Assembly (NCBI GenBank): GCA_964634005.1
Contig: CAZWKQ010000005.1
Location: 62,001 to 126,000, forward strand
Length of the DNA stretch: 64,000 nucleotides
Direction of reading: 5' to 3'
From: CAZWKQ01 sp964634005
GTDB taxonomy: Bacteria; Bacteroidota; Bacteroidia; Bacteroidales; JACABE01
The notes beneath the pieces were generated by a model. It saw only the letters and a program-made list of their open reading frames with translations. It ran no database searches and was not told the origin of the DNA. Numbering within the stretch: position 1 is the first letter of the stretch; each line of letters opens with the position of its first letter. Shown here one piece after another: positions 35,922 to 44,142 of this stretch. A program made the translations under genes and the position numbers.

Positions 35922-36767
35922 TTATGGTCTAATTGCAAAAATAGGCAAGTTTGTTTCAAAAACATATTTCCTGCTGCTTTCTTTTCCTATAAGTCTTTGA
36001 AAGAAGTTTGCCTTGTGTGGCATAAATGCAATAGAATCAATATTATGTTTTTCGATAAATGCATCTATTTCAATTTGTTTTTCATAACTTTCGAGAATCT
36101 CGTAATAAAATTTACCTTTTGAAATTTCATCTGCGAAATTATTAGAAAGTTCTTCTTTAATTGCGAATGCTTTCAGATGATTTCCATCTTCGACTAAATT
36201 GACACAATAGATATTTGGTTGATATAAATCGAGTAAATTGTATGTTTTTCTAATAAGCAAACTGTTATTAGATATTGAGTCGGCAATAAACATAACATTT
36301 TCGGGGTGTTTTAAGTTTTCATTGGCAGGAACAACCAGAACGGGGAAACTTGACCTGTTAAAAACTCTAATTGCCAAACTGCCAAAAAGTGATAGTGTTT
36401 CACCTTTCCCTTTAGAACCAACCACAATAAGAGACGGTAAATATTCGGAGCAGAATTCGTTTAAATCATCTTCGAAATCACCTGAAGTAATATGCTCTTT
36501 AATAGTTATACCTTTCGATTTGCTTAAAAGAATTTCTTTCAACTCCAGCATTTCTTTCTGAACCAATTTTTCACTTTCTTTATCACTATCGATATAAGTA
36601 TTTAATTCGAAAGAATCGCTAATACCGGGAGACGTCATATAATAACGTCTTGTAATTGTGTGAAATAATACAATTTCGGAATTAAACTTTTGTGCTAAGT
36701 TAAGTGCATAATGGCAAACATGAATTGTGTGTGGAGAAAAATCAACTGTAACTAATATTCTTTTCAT
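35922..36767 (-). CDS. Universal stress protein, tandem UspA domains
   Basis: 281 residues, two UspA-like domains. The first (1-150) opens MKRILVTVDFSPHT and holds an ATP-binding-like loop VVGSKGKGETLSLFGS ending FPVLVVPA. The second (about 160-281) is more divergent and ends LPIFAIRP. Cytoplasmic stress or nucleotide-binding role; partner unknown. The start at 36767 is chosen over a 20-residue longer frame because AAGGA lies just upstream and MKRILV is the family start. An inverted repeat overlaps its promoter. Monocistronic. Confidence 0.88.
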   Translation of the reverse strand: MKRILVTVDFSPHTIHVCHYALNLAQKFNSEIVLFHTITRRYYMTSPGISDSFELNTYIDSDKESEKLVQKEMLELKEILLSKSKGITIKEHITSGDFEDDLNEFCSEYLPSLIVVGSKGKGETLSLFGSLAIRVFNRSSFPVLVVPANENLKHPENVMFIADSISNNSLLIRKTYNLLDLYQPNIYCVNLVEDGNHLKAFAIKEELSNNFADEISKGKFYYEILESYEKQIEIDAFIEKHNIDSIAFMPHKANFFQRLIGKESSRKYVFETNLPIFAIRP

Positions 36768-36790
36768 ATCTGATCCTTTCTTTAAAAAAA

Positions 36791-36832
36791 TGTACCAAAT
36801 AAAGCTTTTAAACTCTACTTGGTACAAAGATA
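36791..36832 (-). promoter_or_regulatory. Promoter and inverted repeat of the universal stress gene
   Basis: -7 box TATCTTTG at 36832-36825 on the minus strand. An 8-bp inverted repeat TGTACCAA (36791-36798) / TTGGTACA (36819-36826) touches the -7 box and spans the start region, so it could be an operator or a 5'-leader stem. Confidence 0.5.
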
Positions 36833-36864
36833 ATAAATTAAAAACTTAAATCAGAAATTATTTT

Positions 36865-37878
36865 TTATTTAATATAACTATTTAATTCATCAATTGAAGA
36901 TTCGAAATCGAAAGCATCGTTCAACTGATAATAATTACCTTTGTCATAAGTATATCTATAAGCAAATTTCGCAATTTCAAGGCGAGAAGATTCAAAATCG
37001 AAAAGCCTGACAATTTCTTTCACTTGAGCAACTGTTAAACAATTATTAGAAATAACTTGCTTAGCCACGGTTATTTTAGAACTTTCAAAAGATTTGGAAC
37101 TAATTGATTTTTTTGCATCGGCAAAACTCTGATTACTCATAGGATTATTGCATCCGTAAGGGCCGTAATATCCAGGAACAGCATCTACTACCTGACGTTG
37201 ATTATTTCTGTTGTTATACGGTTGATTAGGACGAATACGCGGTTCAGTAGGTGGCTGAACATTTGTTCCGGTAGTTGTTGTTGAAGAAGTGGTAGTTGTT
37301 GTAGTTGTAGTTGTAGAGGTAGTATTCGGTTGATTTATATTCCCGATATTAAGATTGAAATTTGTTCCTGTAGTAGGGTCAGTTACACTAACACCAATAA
37401 TAGGATTGTTCCCCGTAGGTTGTTGTGTTGAAGATTGTTGTTGAACTGTAGTATTCTGCTGTGGCGTAACTGCATTAACCTGAGGTTCGGGATTAACAGG
37501 CTCTTCGGTCGAGAAAACATAGGAATTAGTATTTGCAGGAGCATTATTTACAGCAACTTCATTCATCCAGTTTATTACCCATTTCCCTTTGTTGTTTCTT
37601 TTAATAACATAGGTTGTTTCTGTACCAGGATTAATATAAACTGTTTTGTCTAACTGTGGTAATGAAGTGTTTTTAAAAATAATTTTACATTTGTAAGACG
37701 GAGAAATTAAATCAGTAATTCTAACATTTGTACGAGGATCTCCATTTTGTTTTATACCATTTATTATAACATAAAAGGGTTCTCCTTGCTCAGTAAAAAA
37801 AATCAAGTTCGACTTTTGTGCAAATCCGTAGAATTGTGTTACAAAAACTAACGACAATAAAATAATAATCTTTCTCAT
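36865..37878 (-). CDS. DUF4476 domain protein, secreted
   Basis: 337 residues, function unknown. Signal peptide MRKIIILLSLVFVTQFYGFA-Q. A beta-rich N-domain (22-110) is followed by a low-complexity linker with a run of about nine threonines, then by the C-terminal DUF4476 domain (about 240-337). That domain has the family pattern of a Cys followed by FADAKKSISSKSFESSKITV, NCLTVAQVKEIVRLFDFESSR and NYYQLNDAFDFESSIDELNSYI. The family is common in Bacteroidota and presumed periplasmic or surface exposed. It has its own full promoter. Confidence 0.85.
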   Translation of the reverse strand: MRKIIILLSLVFVTQFYGFAQKSNLIFFTEQGEPFYVIINGIKQNGDPRTNVRITDLISPSYKCKIIFKNTSLPQLDKTVYINPGTETTYVIKRNNKGKWVINWMNEVAVNNAPANTNSYVFSTEEPVNPEPQVNAVTPQQNTTVQQQSSTQQPTGNNPIIGVSVTDPTTGTNFNLNIGNINQPNTTSTTTTTTTTTSSTTTTGTNVQPPTEPRIRPNQPYNNRNNQRQVVDAVPGYYGPYGCNNPMSNQSFADAKKSISSKSFESSKITVAKQVISNNCLTVAQVKEIVRLFDFESSRLEIAKFAYRYTYDKGNYYQLNDAFDFESSIDELNSYIK

Positions 37879-37915
37879 AGTTAAATAAATTTATTTTTTT
37901 ATTAATTTTTAATTG

Positions 37916-37946
37916 CAAATATACTCTTTTCAATTTTTGTGCCAAA
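37916..37946 (-). promoter_or_regulatory. Full -33/-7 promoter of the DUF4476 gene
   Basis: On the minus strand TTTG (37946-37943), 19-nt spacer, TATATTTG (37923-37916). Leader about 30 nt. Confidence 0.65.
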
Positions 37947-37978
37947 AATTCAAAGATATAAATTAACCTAATATTTTA

Positions 37979-37986
37979 TATATTTG
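37979..37986 (+). promoter_or_regulatory. -7 box (TATATTTG) for the lysine-ketoglutarate reductase gene
   Basis: TAnnTTTG match 50 nt before ATG 38036, divergent from the DUF4476 promoter. Confidence 0.5.
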
Positions 37987-38035
37987 CCGTACTTTTAAAA
38001 AAATGAATTAAGAAAGCTAAAAAAAGAAGAAAAAA

Positions 38036-39349
38036 ATGAGTAACTACTTGGGAATAAGACATGAAGATAAATATGCTATGGAAAGACGTGCACCACTTAC
38101 TCCAAAGCACGTAAAAAGATTAATAGAACATCAAAAACTTGATATTATAGTACAATCATCCCCCAAAAGAATTTTTAAAGACGAAGAGTATTTAAACGCC
38201 GGTGCATTAGTTGAAAAAGACCTTTCGAAATGTAATGTAATTTTAGGTGTTAAGGAAATTCCGTTAGATTTTTTCGAAAAAGGAAAGACATATGTTTTCT
38301 TCTCACATGTTATTAAAGGCCAATCTTATAATATGCCGATGCTAAAAAAAATGATGGAATTAGAATGCAATCTTATTGATTATGAACGCATAGTTGATGA
38401 GCAAAACAAAAGATTGATTTTCTTCGGCAAATATGCAGGTTTGGCGGGAATGATTAATTCATTATGGGCTTTAGGATTAAGATATAAATATTTGGGATAC
38501 GACACTCCTTTCTTAGAAATCAAACAAGCTCACAATTACAACTCGCTAAAAGAAGCAAAAGATGTAGTTAGTAAAGTTGGTCAATATATTGCCGAAAACG
38601 GACTTCCAAAAGAAATTCAACCTATGGTTGTTGGATTTACCGGCTATGGCAATGTATCTCAGGGAGCACAGGAAATTCTCGGATTATTACCTAACAAAGA
38701 AATCTCTACCGAAAAACTATTAGAACTTAAAAACAGGAATAATTTCCCAAACAATATTATTTTTAAAGTAGTTTTTAAAGAAAAACACATATCAGAACAT
38801 AAAGAAGGAAAAGAGTTCGATTTATTCGATTATTATAATAATCCCCAGAATTATGTAAGTAAATTTGAACAATATATTCCACACTTAACTGTTCTTATGA
38901 ACTGTATGTATTGGGATTCTCGATATCCAAGGATAGTTACAAAAAAATATTTGAAAAAATTGTACTCTAAAGGAAATCCCAAACTTACCGTAATAGGTGA
39001 TATTACTTGCGACCCCAACGGCTCTATAGAGTGTACTCATAAAGGAACTGAAATTGAAGATCCAATTTTTGTTTACAATCCGCTAAATGACACTTATAAA
39101 ATGGGTTATGAAGGCGAAGGCATTCTTGATATGGCTGTTGATATTCTTCCAAGCGAACTACCACGCGATTCGTCTGAAGGATTTGGAGATGTATTGGTGA
39201 ACTTTGTTAAACCTCTTGTTTTTGCTGATTTTGACCAGCCTTATGACGATATTGATTTACCAAAATCAATTAAAAAAGCGCTAATTCTGCATAAAGGGAA
39301 GTTAACCCATGAATACGAATATCTAACCCAATATTTAAAGAAAATATAA
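38036..39349 (+). CDS. Lysine-ketoglutarate reductase (saccharopine-forming), stand-alone
   Basis: 437 residues resembling the LKR half of the eukaryotic bifunctional AASS enzyme: IRHEDKYAMERRAPLTPKHV, YVFFSHVIKGQSYNMPML, NLIDYERIVDE, GLAGMINSLWALGLR, FTGYGNVSQGAQEIL and VIGDITCDPNGSIECT are all recognisable. It belongs to the alanine dehydrogenase/PNT N-domain fold with a Rossmann domain. The expected reaction is condensation of lysine and 2-oxoglutarate to saccharopine with NADPH, in lysine degradation. The saccharopine dehydrogenase half is missing and no such gene is adjacent. The next gene, a porin, starts 22 nt later. Confidence 0.8.
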   Translation: MSNYLGIRHEDKYAMERRAPLTPKHVKRLIEHQKLDIIVQSSPKRIFKDEEYLNAGALVEKDLSKCNVILGVKEIPLDFFEKGKTYVFFSHVIKGQSYNMPMLKKMMELECNLIDYERIVDEQNKRLIFFGKYAGLAGMINSLWALGLRYKYLGYDTPFLEIKQAHNYNSLKEAKDVVSKVGQYIAENGLPKEIQPMVVGFTGYGNVSQGAQEILGLLPNKEISTEKLLELKNRNNFPNNIIFKVVFKEKHISEHKEGKEFDLFDYYNNPQNYVSKFEQYIPHLTVLMNCMYWDSRYPRIVTKKYLKKLYSKGNPKLTVIGDITCDPNGSIECTHKGTEIEDPIFVYNPLNDTYKMGYEGEGILDMAVDILPSELPRDSSEGFGDVLVNFVKPLVFADFDQPYDDIDLPKSIKKALILHKGKLTHEYEYLTQYLKKI

Positions 39350-39371
39350 CTGATTATCATCAAAATACAAG

Positions 39372-41246
39372 GTGTTTAAGAATAAAATCAAATTCTTTAT
39401 TATATTACTTTTTTTTACAAACGACTTATTTTGTCAGTCGTTTGATACTATTGCACAAATAAGAAAGCAAACAAAATATTTTTTCGACACAAAGTATTCT
39501 TTTAATTTGCCTGAATATTATAGAATTGATACAGTTTTAAAAGGTACTCAACAATACAATCCGTCATTCAACAGAGAATACTTTGGAGAATGGAGCGGAA
39601 ATATAGGAAGACCTTCCAAATCAATGATATTTATTCCAAATCATTACACAGGATTTGAATATGGGATTTATTCTTTAAACAATATCTTGATCGAACCGTT
39701 TTCAATACCATATTATCAGGTAAAAAAACCTTATACTTCAATTTTTTATATATCAGGCCCCGAAAAAGAAGATATTTTAAAAGTTACTCATAGTCAGAAT
39801 ATTAACAAAAGCTGGAATTTCTCGTTAAATTTTGATGTAACCGATTCATGGGGAAGCTATCAATGGCAGGCTTGCGATAATCGGCATTTTTCTATTAATA
39901 CAAATTATTTTTCAAATTCGGGCAAATACAGATTAATGGCTTTGTATTACAATAATAGTATAGATTTTCAGGAAAACGGCGGTATTACAAGCGATTCGAT
40001 TTTTGAAAATCAAACAACACAACAAACTCTATCAGTACCCGTAAACTTACAAAAAGCCAACAACTTATTTAAATCAAAAGGTTTTTATATTAAACAATTA
40101 TATAATTTCAGAATAGGGAAAAATGACAGTTTAAACAAAAAGAACTTTAGTTTAGGTTTTATTTCTCATACATTTCATTATAAAAGAGAATCGTTACTAT
40201 ATTCCGATTATGACGGAAAAAGTGGTTTTTATAAAAATATTTATTTTGATTCAACCTATACTCACGATACTGTTTTCGGTCAAACAATAATAAATGATGT
40301 TTCATGGACTAACGGAGTAAATGAAAACCCATCAAACCCAAGCGCTTTCAATATAATTTTTGGTGCAAAACACCAATTTATTGAAAGAAAAGACACAATA
40401 TCAAAAAATACTTTTAATCAAATTATTCCATACTCTTCAATTTCTGTTTTTGCTTTTGGTAAGTTTTTTCTCAATTTAACAGGCGAATATGTAATAGGAG
40501 ACTACAATGGCGGCGATTTTCTTTTAAAAGGTTTTGCAAAATATTCGTTATTTAAACAAAAACCCGAATTTGCGATTTTATCCGGTGAAATTTCATTCAA
40601 TCAACGTCAAGCCGATTGGATATTAAAAAGCTATCATTCTAATTATTTTCAATGGGACAATAATTTTGAAAAAATACATCTTTTAAAAATTATTGCTAAG
40701 CTCAAGATTGGGAATTCACAAATTGAAGCACAACTTCATGAACTTAACAATTGGGTTTATCTTGATAAAAATTCAATACCTGCCCAACAGGATGAAATGT
40801 TGCATATTTCAATCGTAAAAATGAGCAATAATTTTAGTTTCAAAAAGTTACAGATTGAAAACGACATAGTATTTCAAAACACATACAACAGCAAAGTAAT
40901 CAATTTACCTCAACTTGCTGTTATGCAAAGCTGGTATATGAATTTAATGCTTTTTAATAAATATTTGTATATACAACCCGGGTTAACATTGTTCTACAAT
41001 ACAGCTTATTATGCTGATAATTACATGCCTGCACTTCGCATGTTTAATAATCAAGAAGATAAAAAAATCGGAAACTATATATATGCAGATGCATTTATAA
41101 ATTTTCAAATAAAAAGAGCAAATATTTTCCTTTTATATCAACATATTAACAGTGGCTGGATTGGATACAAATATTATTTGGTACCCCATTATCCTCAACA
41201 ATCGGCAGCATTGAAGCTTGGTATTACATGGAGGTTTTACGATTAA
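39372..41246 (+). CDS. Putative porin (Porin_10-like)
   Basis: 624 residues. Signal peptide MFKNKIKFFIILLFFTNDLFC-Q. The segment IGRPSKSMIFIPNHYTGFEYG, then YYQVKKPYTSIFYISGPEK and THSQNINKSWNFSLNFDVTDSWG follow the pattern of the Bacteroidota putative-porin family, followed by barrel strands to the end (AALKLGITWRFYD). No ATG is available near the signal peptide; the frame starts at GTG 39372, 22 nt after the LKR stop. It overlaps the 3' end of the convergent dihydropyrimidinase-like gene by 23 bp. Substrate unknown. Confidence 0.8.
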   Translation: MFKNKIKFFIILLFFTNDLFCQSFDTIAQIRKQTKYFFDTKYSFNLPEYYRIDTVLKGTQQYNPSFNREYFGEWSGNIGRPSKSMIFIPNHYTGFEYGIYSLNNILIEPFSIPYYQVKKPYTSIFYISGPEKEDILKVTHSQNINKSWNFSLNFDVTDSWGSYQWQACDNRHFSINTNYFSNSGKYRLMALYYNNSIDFQENGGITSDSIFENQTTQQTLSVPVNLQKANNLFKSKGFYIKQLYNFRIGKNDSLNKKNFSLGFISHTFHYKRESLLYSDYDGKSGFYKNIYFDSTYTHDTVFGQTIINDVSWTNGVNENPSNPSAFNIIFGAKHQFIERKDTISKNTFNQIIPYSSISVFAFGKFFLNLTGEYVIGDYNGGDFLLKGFAKYSLFKQKPEFAILSGEISFNQRQADWILKSYHSNYFQWDNNFEKIHLLKIIAKLKIGNSQIEAQLHELNNWVYLDKNSIPAQQDEMLHISIVKMSNNFSFKKLQIENDIVFQNTYNSKVINLPQLAVMQSWYMNLMLFNKYLYIQPGLTLFYNTAYYADNYMPALRMFNNQEDKKIGNYIYADAFINFQIKRANIFLLYQHINSGWIGYKYYLVPHYPQQSAALKLGITWRFYD

Positions 41247-42615
41247 AGCAAAAAGTAGGAATAAACGAACCCTTTTGTAAATTCTGAGATAACTTCCTGT
41301 TTTCAATGACTATTTTCCCTTTTTTTATAACTGTTTCGGCCTGTCCGCTTATTTTTATTCCCTCATAAATATTATTATCGCAACGCTGATGTTGGTTAGA
41401 AACACTTATAACATTGCTAAGAGAAGAATTCCAGATAACTATGTCGGCGTCATAACCTTTCTTAATTTTACCCTTATTATTAAACCCAAATATTTCCGAA
41501 GGATTAGAAAAACAAAAATTTATCCATTGCTGCAGGTTTATTCTTTCCTTTAATACTCCATATTCATAAAGCAATTCTAATCGGTGTTCAATGCCTCCTG
41601 CACCGTTTGGTATCTTTGTAAAATCGTTTATTCCACTATCTTTTTGACCAATAATATTAAACGGACAATGATCTGTACTTACTACATCTATCTTATTTTC
41701 AGATAAATATCGCCATAATGCGTCATTATCCTTTTTTTTACGTAATGGTGGGCTTATTATATATTTGGCAGTATCGGCAAAATTGTCGCTTTGATAAAGA
41801 TCATCATATAAAATCAAGTATTGAGGGCAAGTTTCAACAAGCACATTTGGTAAGTTATAATCTGCAATTATCTTCATTGCTTCAGCTGATGATATATGAA
41901 CCAGATAAACATTACAATTTGTTATTGCGGCCATTTTTATTACTTTTTCAACAGCAATTGCCTCAATTTCAGGCAAACGAGACAATGAATGATATTTTGG
42001 CAAAGTGTTACCTTCTGAGATTAATTTCTGTTGATTCATCAAAACCTTATCACCGTCTTCACAATGGACAAGTAATGTACCGTTATATTTCGATATAACT
42101 TTCATCAATTCAAACAATTCGTCATAATCGATACCAATAGTACCCTTATATGCTAAATATGCTTTAAATGAAGTTATACCTTCGTTTTCAATACATTGTT
42201 TGATTTCTTTCTTAAGTGATGAATGCCAATATGTAATCCCCATATGAAGCGAATAGTCGCACAATACATCATTTGCAACTTCTTTTCTTTTATACAATGC
42301 ATTGATTAATGATTCCCCCTTTTCGGGGGTAACAAAATCAATAAACACAGTTGTCCCCCCGAATAATGCTGCTATACTACCCGTATAAAAATTATCGGAA
42401 GAATTTCCGGCATTTGTAGGTAAATCTAAATGAACATGTGGGTCGATTGCTCCCGGAATTACTAACTTATTTTTGGCGTCTATTATTTTATATTCGAAAC
42501 TTTCAGGAATATTATTTTCTATAGCGAATATCTTTCCGTTTTTGATTAATATATCTTTTTCAAAAATTCTATTTTCGCCGGATATTTTACCGTTTTTAAT
42601 AAGTATTGTTTCCAT
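41224..42615 (-). CDS. Dihydropyrimidinase/hydantoinase-like amidohydrolase
   Basis: 463 residues of the cyclic amidohydrolase group. Metal ligands are visible in the DPHVHLD motif, the carboxylated-lysine region SFKAYLAYKG, HCEDGDKV, LVHISSAEA and the Asp of VVSTDHCPFN. A C-terminal small beta domain closes the protein (GKIVIENRKL). Similarity favours dihydropyrimidinase over dihydroorotase, mainly because of length and the AYKG motif, but allantoinase-like activity cannot be ruled out. Expected to open a cyclic ureide such as dihydrouracil in pyrimidine breakdown. A -7 box lies at 42651-42644. Confidence 0.85.
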   Translation of the reverse strand: METILIKNGKISGENRIFEKDILIKNGKIFAIENNIPESFEYKIIDAKNKLVIPGAIDPHVHLDLPTNAGNSSDNFYTGSIAALFGGTTVFIDFVTPEKGESLINALYKRKEVANDVLCDYSLHMGITYWHSSLKKEIKQCIENEGITSFKAYLAYKGTIGIDYDELFELMKVISKYNGTLLVHCEDGDKVLMNQQKLISEGNTLPKYHSLSRLPEIEAIAVEKVIKMAAITNCNVYLVHISSAEAMKIIADYNLPNVLVETCPQYLILYDDLYQSDNFADTAKYIISPPLRKKKDNDALWRYLSENKIDVVSTDHCPFNIIGQKDSGINDFTKIPNGAGGIEHRLELLYEYGVLKERINLQQWINFCFSNPSEIFGFNNKGKIKKGYDADIVIWNSSLSNVISVSNQHQRCDNNIYEGIKISGQAETVIKKGKIVIENRKLSQNLQKGSFIPTFCFNRKTSM

Positions 42616-42643
42616 TTATTTTTGAAAAATATGAATAATGAAA

Positions 42644-42651
42644 CAAAATTA
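42644..42651 (-). promoter_or_regulatory. -7 box (TAATTTTG) for the dihydropyrimidinase-like gene
   Basis: TAnnTTTG about 30 nt upstream of ATG 42615, directly downstream of the cold-shock terminator. Confidence 0.5.
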
Positions 42652-42654
42652 AAA

Positions 42655-42680
42655 TAAAAAAGCCCTACAAAAGTAGAGCT
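42655..42680 (-). terminator. Rho-independent terminator after the cold-shock gene
   Basis: Minus-strand stem AGCTCTAC (42680-42673) / GTAGGGCT (42668-42661) with a UUUU loop and one G-U pair, followed by a T-run (42660-42655). Confidence 0.85.
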
Positions 42681-42708
42681 AAAATTTTTAAATGTGGAAA
42701 TATTTAAA

Positions 42709-42900
42709 CTAAGCAAGTTTTACATTTACTGCATTTAAACCTTTTCTTCCTTCTTCAAGTTCAAAAGTAACAGAGTCGTTTTCTCTAATTCTGTCTTTTA
42801 AACCGTTTGCATGTACGAAATACTCTTTATTAGAGTTATCGTCTTTGATAAAACCAAAACCTTTGGTTTCATTGAAAAATTTAACTGTTCCTGAATACAT
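42709..42900 (-). CDS. Cold-shock protein (CspA family)
   Basis: 63-residue single cold-shock domain that binds single-stranded RNA or DNA. RNP1 is KGFGFI (14-19), RNP2 is YFVHA, and the barrel closes with DSVTFELEEGRKGLNAVNV. Length and sequence are standard. Monocistronic, with a -7 box (TATTTTTG, 42926-42919) close upstream and a terminator downstream. No long cold-responsive leader is present between that box and the start. Confidence 0.96.
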   Translation of the reverse strand: MYSGTVKFFNETKGFGFIKDDNSNKEYFVHANGLKDRIRENDSVTFELEEGRKGLNAVNVKLA

Positions 42901-42918
42901 ATTTTAATATTTATTTTG

Positions 42919-42926
42919 CAAAAATA
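42919..42926 (-). promoter_or_regulatory. -7 box (TATTTTTG) for the cold-shock gene
   Basis: TAnnTTTG on the minus strand, 19 nt upstream of ATG 42900. Confidence 0.5.
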
Positions 42927-43108
42927 ATAAATTAAATTGATTTACAATATTTTATTTTCGCAAAAGGTAAGTATTATGTTCGAGTAACAATTGCAATTTT
43001 TCTTAAAAATATATTGGCTAACAATTGATTTTTAGCAGGTCAAATAATATTGATATTAAAAAAAGCTTATTAAAATAGTTTCAATAAACTTAATATTCAT
43101 TTATGTTT

Positions 43109-43993
43109 CTAAGAATAAAATTCTACTTCGTTTTTTACGATAAAACAATCAGTATCGTTTTTCCCTACTGACTTATTTTCAACTAATATATCACCATCGT
43201 ACAAAAAATTAATTTTGGTTAATTCTTCTTCATTTTCATCAACTTGAATTTGCGAAGATAGTTTTCCCAATTCATTGTATTCAAAAATATAGCTTCTTGA
43301 TGAATAAGTTGTATCCTCTATTTTTTTAATCAGCTGATTATTTTCATTGTATCTAAATGATAATCTGGTAACTAATCTTCCCTGAAAATCATATTTTAAT
43401 TCACGTATTTTATTTTGATTATTATCGTATTCGTAAATGATTTTTTCTTCTTTATTTTCGACAAAATCTTTTAATATAAATGCTGTAAGATTATTATTTT
43501 CATCATATTCGAATAACTTTTCAAAATATAATTCACCGTTTTCAAATTCTTTTTCACTTACCAATTTATTGTCTTTATACTCGAATATTTGATATGAATT
43601 TTCTTCCGAATCAGGATATTGAGTTCTTTTTTCGATAAGATTTTTATTGATGTCATATTTATAAATCCAACTCTCGACTGTATCATCAGAATATGTTACT
43701 TTTTCATTTTCAATCAAATTCTCCGAATTATAATTAAATTCATGTTTTTCGACTACATCGCCATCAACAAAAATAAGCTCTTCAATTAGCCTGTTTTCAT
43801 CATATTTTCTTTCAATATGTTCGGCAACCTCATCTTCGTTATCATAAGTTTTGGATAATATTATATTTCCTTTTTCATCATATTCTACAATTGACAATAA
43901 TTTACCGTCAACTTCAATAATCTCATTTTCTTCATCTTGGCTAAAAGTAGGGAAATAATACTTTTCAATTTTTTTTATTAATTTTTCTTTCAT
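43109..43993 (-). CDS. Cytoplasmic YD-repeat-like protein
   Basis: 294 residues, no signal peptide, very acidic. Built almost entirely of repeats about 22-30 residues long with a core YDxNxNxIxEK (YDEKGNIILSKTYDNED, YDINKNLIEKRTQY, YDENNNLTAFILKDF, YDNNQNKIRELKYDFQG, YNENNQLIKKIED). The pattern resembles YD/RHS repeats and that of the secreted protein at 12968-13462, suggesting an elongated beta structure. No toxin domain is attached. Function unknown. A -7 box lies at 44035-44028, and the gene diverges from the prolyl oligopeptidase gene. Confidence 0.7.
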   Translation of the reverse strand: MKEKLIKKIEKYYFPTFSQDEENEIIEVDGKLLSIVEYDEKGNIILSKTYDNEDEVAEHIERKYDENRLIEELIFVDGDVVEKHEFNYNSENLIENEKVTYSDDTVESWIYKYDINKNLIEKRTQYPDSEENSYQIFEYKDNKLVSEKEFENGELYFEKLFEYDENNNLTAFILKDFVENKEEKIIYEYDNNQNKIRELKYDFQGRLVTRLSFRYNENNQLIKKIEDTTYSSRSYIFEYNELGKLSSQIQVDENEEELTKINFLYDGDILVENKSVGKNDTDCFIVKNEVEFYS

Positions 43994-44027
43994 GGCAAGT
44001 AAATTCTTATTAAAACAAAACTTTTTA

Positions 44028-44035
44028 CAAAATTA
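44028..44035 (-). promoter_or_regulatory. -7 box (TAATTTTG) for the YD-repeat-like gene
   Basis: TAnnTTTG on the minus strand 35 nt upstream of ATG 43993, 14 bp from a palindrome shared with the divergent promoter. Confidence 0.45.
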
Positions 44036-44048
44036 ATCGGTTTATTTC

Positions 44049-44069
44049 TTTTGTTATCTAATAACAAAA
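44049..44069. promoter_or_regulatory. Perfect palindrome over the -33 box (operator candidate)
   Basis: TTTTGTTAT-CTA-ATAACAAAA, 9-bp arms. It includes the TTTG (44050-44053) of the prolyl oligopeptidase promoter and lies in a 149-bp divergent region. Confidence 0.55.
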
Positions 44070-44082
44070 TTCATTACTTTTG
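44050..44082 (+). promoter_or_regulatory. Full -33/-7 promoter of the prolyl oligopeptidase gene
   Basis: TTTG (44050-44053), 21-nt spacer, TACTTTTG (44075-44082). Leader about 55 nt to ATG 44143. Confidence 0.65.
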
Positions 44083-44142
44083 TTTTCAAAATTAAAAATT
44101 ATAATTTAAAACCTTAATTAAAAAATACATAATTCGGCAGAT

